In this document: positions 1-11,850 of the stretch, in pieces
Position numbering within the stretch: the stretch's first letter is position 1
Layout: every line of letters begins with the position of its first letter
Assembly: GCA_028583685.1 (NCBI GenBank)
Contig: JAMXIF010001210.1
Coordinates: forward strand, 9,462,753 to 9,526,752
Reading direction: 5' to 3'
DNA: 64,000 nt
Origin: Petaurus breviceps papuanus
Taxonomy: Eukaryota > Chordata > Mammalia > Diprotodontia > Petauridae
Notes under the pieces: generated by a model
Told to the model about the DNA's origin: nothing
Databases searched by the model: none
Seen by the model: only the letters and a program-made list of their open reading frames with translations
Program-made: the position numbers and the translations under genes

Positions 1-1448
1 TCTAATTAGGGCATCAGTATTACATCCTTTCTATCTCTCTTTATATTGACAACAAGACCTAAACACCAGATTTGCTGATCTTCCAATTCAATAGAAGCTT
101 TTCAGAGACTTTCAGTTCATCCAAGTAATACTCAGTAAGTCATTAGTCTTGCTTATTTATACATTTTTTTTTCATTTTCTCTACCCTTTTCTATCTATGG
201 AGATGCTAGTCATAGATGGGTGATATGGTGATATTGAAATTTTTTTTTCCACATTTATCTTGTGAAAGGTGAAATGGGCTACATTTCAAAATATGAATAT
301 ATCCCCCAAGTCGGACTCAATTCCCTGAGCAATACAGAAAATGCAATCCAAACATTTCACTGGAAAAAAAATGAGTCATTTAGATTAAGAAAAGCTTCTT
401 TCTAATTCTGTCGATAATCATCTTTCATTTTCTCATCTTTCAGCAAGGTGAAATATTTTTCCTTAATGCTTTGGACTTCACATTATGACAGAGGCCAGTG
501 TTTAAACTCTCTTTTAAAATACTTAAATCTCCATCAAATCTGAGCAACACACTCAGCCATAGAGGAGTAATGAAGCCAGGAATCATTAAAAAGCACCCCC
601 AGTCCTGAAACAGCTTCAAACCCCACTTTGCACAGAGCTCATAAGAAGTTGGGGCTGTCCAAACAGTCCTTTGCTCCAGAGGACATTCACAGACATTCTG
701 TGAAGGATCTTGTTAGTCCTGCACAACAAAATAGTGTAAATACAGTTGGAGTCACTCTAGACCAAAATAACCATCTTTTCTCCAAGCCCAATTTTTTTTC
801 ATTCACTATGCTAATCTGTTAGCTAAAGAAATTCATCATTATTTGCCTCCCATTCCAAGGAATCTGCTCATTGCAGATCAGATACATCTGGGTAAATAAT
901 GCCAACTAAATAGGGTAAAAAAAAGCTGAGAAAGCAAGCTATTTTTAAAAAGTCTCACTTAAGATCACCTTAAGAGAAATTGCCTCTGGGGCAGTCCCAA
1001 GGCAGGCAGTTTGCCACAGTAGTTAGCAGCAAGAATGAAAGAGAACTGAGGATTTTTCTGTTAGCAAATACAAAGGACAAGGAGGATATTTTAGTGACCT
1101 AAAGAGATTGTGCTGTTTGTGTTTCTGCCAATTCTGAGTAACTACAAGATGTGTACAAAATATAAGTTGGCCTCCCTACTAGAGGAGAGGGTGAAAAGGA
1201 CCAACTTTCTACTTTCCTATTTTGTCAGAGAGAATGGAGTGTTCTTTAAAAGGAGGAGGGAGGAAATGTGCTAAAGAGCAAAAAGTAAAGAAGAAAAAAA
1301 GAGCTGAGCAGGCAGAAGGGAATCAAAACCAGACTATGGAATGTGGAATGTGGAAGAATGTGACATACTGAAGGGAAGAAAAAAGCACCACTGGACATTT
1401 GGAGCTTCAATGATAAGCAGGAGTATCTATAATTCAATCTTCAAGTAA
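1..1448. other. Unassigned AT-rich DNA
   Basis: I recognise no gene, RNA or repeat here. The longest open frame is 64 codons (628-822, plus) and shows no domain, codon bias or splice context, so I treat it as chance. Confidence 0.6.
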
Positions 1449-1590
1449 CTCAACAAATATTTATTAAGCACTGACTATGTGCAGGGAACTGTGCTAGCCA
1501 TGGTCATAAAGAAGCCTACATTCTACCTATGAAATACACAACACAGAGACATGAATAGAAAAATTGGATGAAGACAATCCAAATGACAAG

Positions 1591-1738
1591 TAGGGATTCT
1601 TAACCTTTTTTTTTTTTAGCACCATAGACCCCAGTCCCAGAATAATGTTTCAAATGAATGAAATAGAATACATAGGGTTACAAATAAAAACAATTCTATT
1701 GAAATGCAGTTATCATATATTCTTTTTTATTAGTGTTT
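1591..1738 (+). mobile_element. hAT (Charlie-like) non-autonomous DNA transposon
   Basis: It begins with AGGGATTCTTAACC, close to the CAGGGGTTCTTAACC terminus of Charlie-type hAT elements. The body (AGAATAATGTTT, AATACATAGGGTTACAAA) is shared with the copies at 12823-13022 and 43335-43475. The far terminus is not clear. It sits inside the antisense L2. Confidence 0.55.
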
Positions 1739-1786
1739 ACAAACCCTACATTAAGGACCTTTGAACTTGAGAAACCAGAAAAGGAT

Positions 1787-1840
1787 ATGTGTGTGTATGT
1801 ATGTATGTATGTGTGTGTGTGTGTGTGTGTATATATGTAT
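1787..1840. repeat. (TG)n/(TATG)n microsatellite
   Basis: Alternating TG and TATG units run for about 54 bp within the antisense L2. Confidence 0.9.
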
Positions 1841-2156
1841 AGGTGATGCCTGAGCTGAGTATTGAAGAAAATGATGAATTTTAAGACATGTACATAAGAA
1901 GAATGATCATTCAAAGGATGGCGGTGAAGCTTCTGCAGAGATATGGAGAAAGGAGATGGAATATAGTGTTGGCAGGCAAGCTAGTGAGCCAGTTTGGCTG
2001 GAATGTAGGAGGGAGGGAGTAAATAAAGTAAATTGAAGTGCTTGGCAAGGTAGATGGAAGACAGATTATGGAGGGCTCTGAATGCCTGGCTAAGGGATAT
2101 GTATTTTATTTTAGAGGCAACAGTGACATGTTGAAGATTTTCGAGTCCCAGTCCTT

Positions 2157-2853
2157 TGTGGTTGCTTTGGGATTTAAAGGCTTTTACACAGAAGGCCAAA
2201 TACACAGAGGACCTAAAATCAATGGGCCTTTATTACAAATACACATTAATTAATAAAATTAAAGACTTGAAAAACCCAAGGATATGGACAAGGTGGGACA
2301 AGTAAAAGAAATTCCAGACAAAGGATATATCTATGTCTCAATCTCTTGTGAAAAAGTAGGCAACAGATCTCACACAGATGCAATGATCTTCAAACCTCAG
2401 GAAAAGGAGGAAAAATGACTGGTTTCCCTTTGAGAGCCTTTCCTCTGAATGTGGGATTCTCAGATAAGACCAAAGGGACACACATGGGGACACTGATTCT
2501 CTCACACATCAGAGCTGCTCAGTTAAGTCCACCATAGCCTAACCAAGGGTTTTGTAGGGAGGGGTAGGGTCTTACTTATAAACATCTGCTTGGTTCTGCA
2601 CTTCTTATGTCACAGGGGCCAATAGATTGTCTAGCAAAGCCTGGCTGAGCACTCCATAAGGCTGCATTTTTCCAGAATGAAAGATGTCATCATAGAAGAT
2701 ATCCCCAAAATTTAAGGATTCCAGAAAAGAAGCAAGAATAAGGGAACAGGCAGGAGGAGAGATCATGTCTAAACCAAGGGTACTCTTGTTACACAGGCAC
2801 CTTACGAATCTCAAAGGGTATATCCTCCTTCCCCCCAAAAAATCAAACCTACA
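2157..2853 (-). mobile_element. Candidate solo LTR (fossil), minus orientation
   Basis: This block of about 0.7 kb breaks an L2 copy. Read on the minus strand it starts TGTAGG and ends CCACA. It has a CCAAT-type box (2619-2625), a TTTATAAG TATA-like box (2576-2582) about 40 bp downstream, and an AATAAA signal (2229-2234). This order fits an LTR with U3, R and U5. I found no matching target-site duplication and no internal retroviral sequence, so the family and exact ends are uncertain. Confidence 0.35.
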
Positions 2854-3374
2854 TTTAAAAAATAATAATTTTCAGTCTAGGAGTAAAATTAATTAGAAAT
2901 GAAAATGTTAATGCAGAAGAATCAATTAAAGGTTGTTACAAAGGTCTGGGTAAAAGGTGATGAAAGACCATATTATGGTAGTGATTCCAGTGTGAAGAGA
3001 GAAAAAGTATATTGCAGAAGGAGAACTGATAAGACTTACTTACTTACTGGGGCGGGGTGAGGGAGTAAAAATCAAGAAAAAGCAAGGATTTATCTATTAC
3101 TCTGAATTTGTCAACCTGGGTTATTGGAAGAATAACAGTATTAGAAACAGAAAAAGGGAATTTTGAAGAAGAAATGGGAAGAAATACAAATGCTGTTTTG
3201 ATATATCTACAGGACATCAAAGTGGTAATGCTAATCAGTAAGAATTCAATCAGCACTTAGTATGAACCTGATACTGCATCAAGTTATGAGATTATAAAGA
3301 CAGGTAAAAAGTATGGTTCTTGGACTCAAGGACCTCACAATAGAATGGGAGAAACAAAATGTTAAAAATGTACA

Positions 3375-3612
3375 TGCAAGATATGAAGGAAGAGAAAGGG
3401 AATGGAGAAGGAAAGGAAAAGGAGAAGGAAATATAAAGAGGAAGGGAAAGATAAAAGCAAAGAGAAAAGGGAAAGGAAAGGGGAAAGGAAAGAGGAAGAA
3501 AAAAGGAAGAAAGAGAAAAGGGAAGAAAAAAGGAAGGGAAAGAGAAGGTAAATGGGAAAAGGAAAGGGAAATAAGGGAAAGATGGGAGGAAATAGGGAAG
3601 GATGGAAGACCA
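3375..3612. repeat. Polypurine (GA-rich) tract
   Basis: About 240 bp are almost only A and G on the plus strand (AAAGGGAAAGGAAAGG-like units). It creates long spurious frames on both strands: Lys/Gly/Arg-rich on plus, Phe/Ser/Leu-rich on minus. It is not coding. It probably grew inside the L2 copy or the tail of an inserted element. Confidence 0.9.
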
Positions 3613-3616
3613 AGTT

Positions 3617-3858
3617 AAGTACCAACTCTGTGCCAGGAAATGTGCTTAGTAGTTTACAAGTAGTATCTCATTTCACCCTCAGAACAACCCTGTGAAGTAT
3701 GCGCTACTATTGTCTTCCTTTTAAAGATGAAGAAACTGAGACAAACAGAGATTAAGTCACTTGCCTAGGGTCACATAGCTAGTAAGTATCTGAAACTGGA
3801 TTTGAACTCAGTTCTTCCTGACTCCAGACCCAGCATTCTATCCATTGAGCCACTTAGT
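3617..3858 (+). mobile_element. MIR SINE
   Basis: Nearly full MIR: GTGCCAGGAAATGTGCTTAG, then CTCATTTCACCCTCAGAACAACCCTG in effect, AGATGAAGAAACTGAG, CACTTGCCTAGGGTCACATAGCTAG-type core and the ATTGAGCCAC end. It lies within the antisense L2. Confidence 0.8.
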
Positions 3859-4010
3859 TCAGAGCAGAAGGCATAAACAGTAAGGACAATTGAGAAAGGT
3901 CTTCTACAGAAGATGAGATCTGAATTTTTTAAGAAGCCAGAGGAGCAGGTAAGGAAGGAAAAAATTCCAAACATGGGGGACAGTCAATGAAAAACCATAG
4001 ACATATGCAA

Positions 4011-4359
4011 CAGGAACAACAAGTCCAGCATCACTGGATTATTGAGTATGTCTTGAGGAGTAAACTATTAGTAGGCAGTTAGTATGGTTGTTTGTCATTC
4101 ATTTTTGAAGAGGACCAATGATATCATGATACTGAGGTCAACTGTAGCTAATCAATGTAATACATGTTCAGAAATCTTCCCCGGAGTTTGGGCACAAGTA
4201 GTATAAATATTTGTGATGGAAATATCTCTGGATCCCACTTTGCTCATGGTGCCTTCTTTGATGTGGGCATGCCATGGGAATGAGAATTTAGGTAATACAG
4301 TACTGGAGTTTTAGAGGTCTGTATGGAGATGATAATGGGAGCTTTGTGAGATAATGAGA
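4011..4359. other. Mostly unassigned; short match to an unclassified repeat
   Basis: CATTTTTGAAGAGGACCAAT at 4100-4119 resembles the end of the repeat at 40560-41055, but the similarity stops after about 45 bp. I recognise nothing else. Confidence 0.35.
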
Positions 4360-5110
4360 TCACAAACCAATCAACAAGAATTTATTAAACACTTATTATG
4401 TACCGGGGAATGTGTGAAGTGTTGGGTATGCAAATACCAAAATGAAGCAGGTCCTTCCCTCCAGTAGCTTATATTCTAATAGGAGAAGCTGTAAACAAAG
4501 AAGAAAGTTGGTTCTATAATGAAACTTTAGAGGAGGTTCAGGTTGAGTGGTAGAAGTCAATTTGCAAGCAATTGATGAGAGTGAGTGATGAGGAAAGGGA
4601 GACTGAGTATGAATGATTCTTTTTTAAGTCTGTGTGAAAAGGAGAAGACATAGGGCAACAGCTTGAAAGGAAGGTGAAGGATTTTTAAGTATAATAGAAA
4701 CCTGGGCATGTTTGAAGTAGTAGAGAAAAACCAATGGAAACATGCCGCTGAACATGAAAGGAAGAATAAATTGGTAGAGAAGAGGGAAGGGTACCCACCT
4801 GAAGGAAAAGGAAGGGGATATAAGATCAAGAACTCAAGTAAAGGGGTTACCTTGGTCATCAAGACACTTTCTCAATACCACTATAACAATAGAGAAGAGA
4901 ATAGGAAATGATGGTGAGAGATTTTAAGGAATGGAGAAAGAGAAAACAGGGAACTTATAATGGATAGGCTCTACTTTTTTCAATGAAATGGGAGTCAAGG
5001 TCTTCAGCTAAAAAAGAGTCTGTGGGAGGAAGTGGCATAAAAGATTGGAAAGGGAAGAAGAATCTTTGGGAAAACAACATCAGAGAATTTGATGGGGGTC
5101 ATTCAAGATA
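4360..5110 (-). mobile_element. Antisense L2-like sequence, low similarity
   Basis: It starts with a reversed L2 3' end (AATTTATTAAACACTTATTATG). Purine-rich text such as ACCTGGGCATGTTTG follows, of the kind found in antisense L2 derivatives. It is old and its right edge is vague. Confidence 0.45.
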
Positions 5111-7084
5111 GAATAAAGATTGCCATTCACCAAAGAAAGCCTAGTTAAGAATGTAAAGCATAAATTTGTAGTGTACCTAGTCATTGTTCTTTTTATGACT
5201 TTCCCACTCTCCGGAATCTACTATATGAATGAGATGAGGAGGGGAAATCCCAAGATAGGCAATGATTCCCCTCATCTCAAGGATAATAAACTAATAATAA
5301 AATAATAAAATAAAAAGGTTTACTTCCTCCAAAACACTGTGTAAAATATAAGTAGAGAGCCATTGCCTGTTATAAGTGGACTATTACCTATTTGTGTTGG
5401 ATATTTGGAGTTTACTCATTTTCATCTTGTGATAGAATCTAGCCTGAATACGGAATGCTTAAAAGAAATGAAGTTTATTTAGGTGCGCAGTTAAGTAAAT
5501 GATAAGTTTCTCTATAGGGGAAACACCACCACCTACTTCCATTTTCAGAAACAGATTACTAGCTAGGTAGGATGTACCATGAGTATGATCCATTATGTCA
5601 ATTCTCATTATTGGGATGGATTCTGAATGAGCAAAAGAATGGCTCTTGTAGAGTGTCTGGGTGCCATGATTGTTCATTGTTGTGGAAGGAATGAGTCACA
5701 GACTGTGCCTAGTCAAGTTGTAGTTTTGAGGGAAAGCATCACAGAAACCACTTTATCCCTAATTAACTCTTTCCACTTAGCTGCTGGCTTGCAGTCCCCT
5801 TGTTCTTGATACTCTGTGCCACAACTGTCATGTGATAAATTGTCTGGGTGGTTCCTATAATGAGATGCAGTGCATGGAGGGGAGTCACAAGCAAATGAAG
5901 TTTTCTGCTATGATATTTTCAATTTCAATATTGTATTTGCTTTATGGGTATATTTGGAAAATTATTGTTGTTCTATAAGGTAAATTTTGTTATAATAAAT
6001 GATTTTTTCAAGATTAATGTTCATCTTTTGGGTTGATTTTGCTCCATCTTCTAGTCAAATTTTTATTGCTGTGCAAATTGATAATGTACAATTATAAAAT
6101 GTAAACCAATGAAAAAATATGTTGTCCATAAATCTGCTTTATATTAAGACATGGAAGAAACCATCTGTTCCATAAAGTAAGGTACACTAGTAATGGCATT
6201 AAGTTATACCAACATGCAATGTATGAAGATTAGACACAAAAAGTACAGGACAGAAATGGTGAGTAGCTTTCCATTCAAAGTCGAAAAATGAAAAAAAAGT
6301 TCCAGGTTGCAGGCACTCCTCTCTCAGAAACAACCAGAAAAGCATTTATCAAATGGATTAGGTCCCCTTTAATAGCACAAAGTCAGTCAAATCAAGGAGT
6401 TAGGAAAGAATACAGAAAATAGATAAGTAAAAGAAAATATAAAAAGAATTTCTTTCCAACTAGAGGACTTGATTGTACTTCAGCAGGAGATGGGGTGAGG
6501 GGGTTGGGGGAAGCCCTCCAGGCTTTATGGCAGCTGCTTTCTCAAACTTCTGTCACATTCTCCTCTGCACACTTACTAACATCAGCAGGAAAATGAGAGT
6601 TTCTATTCTTCCTCACTAATCATTCTTGACACTAAGTTGGAAAACTTGTTGGAGACTGGCTATTTGTGGCATTGTAGGTCAGCCTGCCACTGGCAAAGAA
6701 ATATGGACACAGTGTCCATATATAAACCAAAGCTGTGATTAGAATTAGTTTACATATTTCTTTAGGGAAAAGGGAATACCCAAGAATTGTTCTGGAGGTG
6801 TGTATATGTATATATGTGTGTGTCTATATAAATATATAAACATGTGTGTGTGTGTAACCTAATTACTTAGGATGATTTCGTAACTCTTGATAAGTTTCCT
6901 AGACAACTCATTGTAGACACTACCAGGAGGAAGGAAAAACTACATTGCAACAGCTTGGAAAGGCAATATTGTGGACTATAAGTATTCACTCCCAAACAAG
7001 AGGGAGTTAAAGTATCCATGTCTTGCCTCCCACTGTAGCAGGAATTACAGTATTATTCTATGCAATATCACACAGAATGATTTC
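5111..7084. other. Unassigned DNA
   Basis: I see no recognisable gene or repeat. It contains an imperfect inverted repeat at 5232-5280 (GAGATGAGG ... CCTCATCTC) and a TG/TA-rich patch near 6795-6855. Confidence 0.55.
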
Positions 7085-7720
7085 TGAGAAGCATTTAGCA
7101 GGTACCTACTAGATGTAATGCATGTTAGGTTCTAAGAATACAAAGACAAAAAAATAGTACCTACACTCAAGAAATTCACATTGTACTGGGAGAAGTTAAA
7201 AGGATACAGCTAATTGTTGAAAAAGGTGTCGGTCAAAAAATATGTTATTATGCACCTATGTACCAGGCACTGTGCTAAGAGCTAGGGATATAAAAAGACA
7301 CAAAGACAATCCCTACCCTCAAGGGACTCACAATCTAATGTGGGAGACAAGTCAATAAAATCTATAAACAAGCTACATATTTGATAGATGAGTAGGAAAT
7401 AATTAAAATATAGAAGGCACCATATTAAGCATTACTATGGTAAATAAATAGATATACTCCCAGGTGGCAAAACCCATATAGTAGTATGGGGTGCTGACTC
7501 TTTCCAGTCTTTTTTAACTTCAGGGTTTCATTTCTGATTAATTTGTTTTCCTTTGCACATAATTTCTGCCTTCCCCTCCTACAAGTTTTATTGATTCTTT
7601 TGTTCTTTTACCTCACAGTGATTTCTCCATTTTCTCTCCCCTTCACTGACACTAAAAATCCCAGTGCCAGACTGACCTAGAATTAAGAGGGGTTGGGAAA
7701 GACTTCCTGTTGATGGTAAA
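7085..7720 (-). mobile_element. L2 3' ends, antisense, with a 230-bp interruption
   Basis: Two reversed L2 3' ends follow each other (7085-7215 and 7240-7440). The second resumes at 7676 with AGAATTAAGAGGGGTTGGGA after an unassigned insert at about 7445-7675. Confidence 0.55.
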
Positions 7721-8317
7721 CAATCTCACAGTTGCACTAGAGAGCTCAGTGGGGTTACTGCAGCTCATTGCCCTCTAGCTGTACATGCATGTAGGAAAAA
7801 GAATTCAGAATGCTGATTGAAAACAACTGAAAATTTGAGACATTGAAACTGTACATAAGGGTGAAAAATCTTCACTTGCTGATTGGGGCAACTGAAACAG
7901 GTAGAATACACCTGGGAGCCACACCTGAATTGGTAACAGAAAACAGGTGACAGATCAGAATCTCACTAATAGGTAAAAGAAGTCTACAAAGAACAAAGAA
8001 CAAAAAGTCACTAGAAGTATTCAAGGATGCCAAGAGCATTGTGAAGAGATACAGGATAGAGTCTAGAGGCTAGGAGTCCCTTCCCAAATGCCTAGTACAG
8101 TGGCTTATGCATATAAGTACTGGATATCATTTCTTAATTAAATGCACTGGTAAATTAAAAGAAATCTCAAAACTCTTTGATGATGCACCTTTGATGTAAG
8201 AGAGTGGGGAGAGAAAGGAGAGGAAAAGTTGTTTTCTATAAAATCTCCACTAGGGTAGAAAGGATGATGAATCATAGAAATAAAGACTATGAACAACGCA
8301 AATTGTTCATAGTATCT
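7721..8317. other. Unassigned DNA
   Basis: No gene or repeat recognised. Confidence 0.5.
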
Positions 8318-8786
8318 CATAGTTCTTGAAGTATATCTAGTACAATATACACCTAAAAATGTCTTGTTTTTTTCCCAACATACTCAACAAGTGGTCATTC
8401 TGCCTCAGTTTTAAAACCTGTAGTGAGGAGGTACTTCCTATTTCCCAAGGTAACCTATCTCCCTTTGGGCCAATGCTAAGGGTGAGAAGTTTATACTAAT
8501 ATTAAACCTAAATTTGACTCTTTGCTCCTTCCACATGTTGCTCTTCATCTGGGGCAAGACTGCAGAGAATTCAAGTCATTCTGAGGTACTTCCATCCATC
8601 TTGGTGCGGCATACCCTTCAGTTCCTTCACTGTGCTTATGATTTCCTTCTTCCACATTCACTCTATTCATCTGTCCTTCTTCAACTGTGGAACCAAAAAC
8701 TGACTGCAATATGCCAGATGTGATTTGATGTGATCAGGGTAGATTACATCCTGACTTGCACTGTTTGCAGGCCACTAAATTATTAC

Positions 8787-9075
8787 ATCTAGGTGGTACA
8801 ATGAATACAGTCCTGGGCTTGGAGTCAGAAAGAATTGACATCAAATCTAGCCTCAGACATTTACTAGCTGTGTTACGCCAGCGAGCTCATTTAACTTCTG
8901 CCTCAGTTTATTCATCTGTAAAATGGGGATGACAGTATTACCCACCTCTCAGGGTTGTTGTGAGGATCAAATAAGACAATATTTGTAAAGTGCTTAGCAC
9001 AGTGCCTGGCATACAGTAGGTGCTATGTAAATGTTATCATCATCATCTTCATCATCATCATCATCATCATCATCC
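8787..9075 (+). mobile_element. CORE-SINE (Mar1/MIR type) with (ATC)n tail
   Basis: It shows the tRNA-like head (GGTGGTACAATGAATACAG), the core (CCTCAGACATTTACTAGCTG), AAATGGGGATGACAG, GGTTGTTGTGAGGATCAAAT and the L2-like tail. It ends in ATC repeats at about 9036-9074. It is inserted in the L3/CR1 relic. Confidence 0.75.
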
Positions 9076-9095
9076 TTATAGTATTAATCACATCC

Positions 9096-9247
9096 TTTTC
9101 TTTTTTTAAAGCAATTGGGTTTAAGTAACTTGATCAAGGTTACATAGCCAGTTATTTTGTGTGGGTGCTAAGTATCTGAGGCCAGAACTGATCCTGGGTC
9201 TCCCAACTCTGGGACCGGCACTCTTACTTACTGCTCCACCTGGCCAC
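9096..9247 (-). mobile_element. SINE family B copy
   Basis: This is the reverse complement of the GGCCAGGTAGCACAGTGAGT... SINE that occurs six more times in the window. Its poly(A) side is on the left (TTTTTTTAAAGCAATTGGG). The flanks ATCACATC and ATCATATC may be a target-site duplication. Confidence 0.8.
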
Positions 9248-9905
9248 CCCCATCATATCTTTTTCACACAAATGGTTGTCTGACCATCTCACACTTGTGA
9301 AAAATTATCCTTTGAGCCTAAGTAGGGAACTTTAAATTTTATCTCTATGTTTTATCTTATTTTATTAGACTCAATTTAAACTGCAAAGATCGTTTTAGAT
9401 GCTATCATGCCATGATTTTAATGAAAGACTTTGTCAAATCCAGGTATATTGGGTCATAAATCTATCCAACAAATATAATTTTGATATGTATTTAAACCTG
9501 GCCAGTTCTTGATGACATCATGCTGCTTTTTCATGCCAACTAATTCTTTTTCTCTATGCTCAAACATAATATTTTTTTAATATTTTAAAATTTTTCTGGG
9601 AATAGAATACAACCTCACTTCTCTATAGTCTGAATGTTCTATCTTCATCTCTTGAAAAAAATGAAATAACATTTTTCTCTTCTCTGGTCTTGGGTCACCT
9701 TTTCCATTCTCCATGATTTTTCTGAAATAAATCTTTTTTAATAGTAGCTCAGCAATCACAGCTACCAATACAATGGACAAAATGTGTTTAACCATTTGCT
9801 AATCAATGGGCATCTCATTCCAGCTTTTTGATATCACAAAAAGTGCTGCTAAAATATTTTGGTGGAATATATATTCTTAATATACAAGGCCACTTTTCCC
9901 TTATC

Positions 9906-11354
9906 TATGATGTCCCTTTTGAATAAGACACATATACCTTCTAGATCCACATTCTATTTATGTCTCTTCTCACCAAGCCTCAGAGATATCTATGAGGTCA
10001 AATTTGCCTTTTTGTTTTAGGATCGCTAGTTCACATTATCTACTTCTATTCTTTATGCATTTGTGCATAGATATTTGAGGAAATGAATTTTGTTCCTGGC
10101 AGTTTCTCAAGGACAGACTCCTGCAAATTACTGATCCTCTTTACTGGTATTCTTATGCATGTAACACCTTTTACCTTCTACATTATCTAGCTTAATAGAA
10201 ATTGCATGGATGATCTTTTTCTCTCTTCCATTTTAAGATGAAAGCCTCCTTGATCAGCTTTACAAGCTTACAAGACTTTCAAAATATATATGTTTTACAA
10301 TTAACTTTAATTAGATAAACTCTATCCCTACATAAGATGGAATTATAAAATGAGAGCCCCTGAAAAACTGTGGATGGAGACTTGAGTTAACAAGAGAGAC
10401 TGATCTGGCCATCTAATTCTGTGTATAGGGCTTAGGGAAAGAAGACTACATAAATCTGAAATTTAAAGGATACAGTACAAGTGGAAAATCTGGTTTCTAA
10501 GTAGTGAACACAATTTATACCTGTTTCCAATCTCTTGTTCATTATGACTAAAAAAGAATGATTATCAGATGTTCTATACTACCATAATTTGAGTATTATA
10601 TTGAATACAGTGTACAGAAAGAGAAAATAGCTCTTTCACACAATAATGCAATGGAGTATGATTCAGGCAGGTATTACTTCTTTTCAAAACATAAAGCATC
10701 TCATCTACAGCTTTGCTTACTTAAATGATTCTTACTTTTAAGAGATACAAAAGGAAAAGCCACAAACAGAGCTCACGTTCAGTTTCTGGGAAAGAAAGTA
10801 GCCACATGAAAATAAAGACTGATCTCTTTCCAAATTCCCTCTTCTCTTTCATGATCAGGAGAAGTTAAGGATAACATGTGCTCTTACGACCATACTACCT
10901 TCAGAATAAAAACTAACTTTTATCTGGATATTGAGTTATTTCATCCAGAATAAATGAATGTTTGTGGCATGTCACCATTAAAGTCTAATCCCATCTAGAG
11001 TTCATCCTGTTATTTTTCTCCAACTTGTAATGAAGGCTGTCATCAAAAAAGTATGTATAAGGTAATTCATAAGCTTCTCAAGTAGCACTCAGGACATCCT
11101 TCTTTCTAAACTGTAAATAGCATTACTGAGTTATTACACAAATAGCTGCTCAATCATTTGCTGTTGGTTGGGAAATTCACCAAGGCAGTTTCTACACTTT
11201 CCAGAGCACAAAAGCATGTACACCATCATCTTCAGTGTGTCACAACCATTTGCCTAGGCATGACTCAAATGACTTAACTTGACAGTTGTCTCATGGATAA
11301 GTATCTACGCAAATGAAAGATTGACTGCACTTATTGTGCAAGTCAGTAATTCAT
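9906..11354. other. Unassigned DNA
   Basis: I recognise no gene. The part up to about 10090 may continue an old element, but I cannot name it. Confidence 0.5.
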
Positions 11355-11590
11355 GAAAGTGACATCCTCATGTTGCATTCGGAGTCAGAAGTTCAAGGCT
11401 CCAGTCCTTGTCTTTGTACTGACTCACTTTATGAACTTGGAACACTCATCTTAGTTATGTGTACCTCATTCTCCACTGATGGTGATAATCCCTGCCTATC
11501 TCCTCAAAAGATTGCTTTAAAGATGAAATGAGACAAAGTATAGAAAGACTTTCCCAAGCTTTAAAGTGCAATATAAATTCAATTTCATTC
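11355..11590 (+). mobile_element. CORE-SINE, diverged
   Basis: It shows the head (GGAGTCAGAAGTTCAAGG), a decayed core, and a tail with TTTAAAGATGAAATGAGACA and CTTTAAAGTGCAATATAAAT. Confidence 0.5.
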
Positions 11591-11639
11591 ATTCATCAAG
11601 GAGCTTCATCACTGTCTACATTTTAATAGGTCTCATCCC

Positions 11640-11850
11640 CAATATGGTAGAGTGGAATAAAGACTGGCTGTGGAATCAGAGAACCTGAGTTCAAAACCAA
11701 CCTCTGAGACTTACTTTACATCCTTGAGATGTTAAGTCACTTAACATCCTTGAGACTCATTTTCCTTATTTATAAAATGAGGGAGCTGGACACATATGAG
11801 GTCCATCCCAACTCTGAATCTATGACCCTGTAGTCTATTGTCTACAAACT
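11640..11850 (+). mobile_element. CORE-SINE/THER-like SINE
   Basis: It shows GTGGAATCAGAGAACCTGAG, a core region, TTTATAAAATGAGGGAGCTG and the end TCCCAACTCTGAATCTATGA. Confidence 0.6.

Larger units (their letters stand above)
1449..3235 (-). mobile_element. L2 LINE 3' part, antisense, interrupted
   Basis: Read on the plus strand it opens with the reverse complement of the L2 3' end (TTTATTAAGCACTGACTATG at 1460). It continues with antisense L2 3' sequence at 1920-2150 and 2930-3235 (for example GACATC near 3213). A hAT element (1591-1738), a GT-rich microsatellite and a 0.7-kb LTR-like block (about 2157-2853) interrupt it. The copy is old and diverged. Confidence 0.65.
3243..4010 (-). mobile_element. 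Second L2 LINE 3' part, antisense, interrupted
   Basis: The reverse complement of the L2 3' terminus restarts at 3243. The usual antisense block with CTCAAGGACCTCACAATAGA (3326-3345) follows, and the element resumes at 3860-4010 with CATGGGGGACAG. A polypurine tract and a MIR separate the two halves. Confidence 0.6.
8318..9905 (-). mobile_element. L3/CR1-type LINE relic, antisense
   Basis: Plus-strand phrases match the antisense 3' region of CR1/L3: ATGCCAGATGTGATTTGATG (8710) and GACTTTGTCAAATCCAGGTA (9427), then CTCCATGATTTTTCTGAAAT and AGCTCAGCAATCACAGCTAC near 9710-9765. The 3' end is on the left. A CORE-SINE and a second SINE family have inserted into it. Confidence 0.6.

Noticed and set aside
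3313-3618. 101-codon Lys/Gly/Arg-rich frame
   Set aside because: It is translated polypurine DNA; the opposite strand is equally open.
9036-9074. CRISPR-like short repeats
   Set aside because: They are a plain ATC microsatellite at the end of a SINE. No CRISPR array, phage gene or bacterial gene is present.
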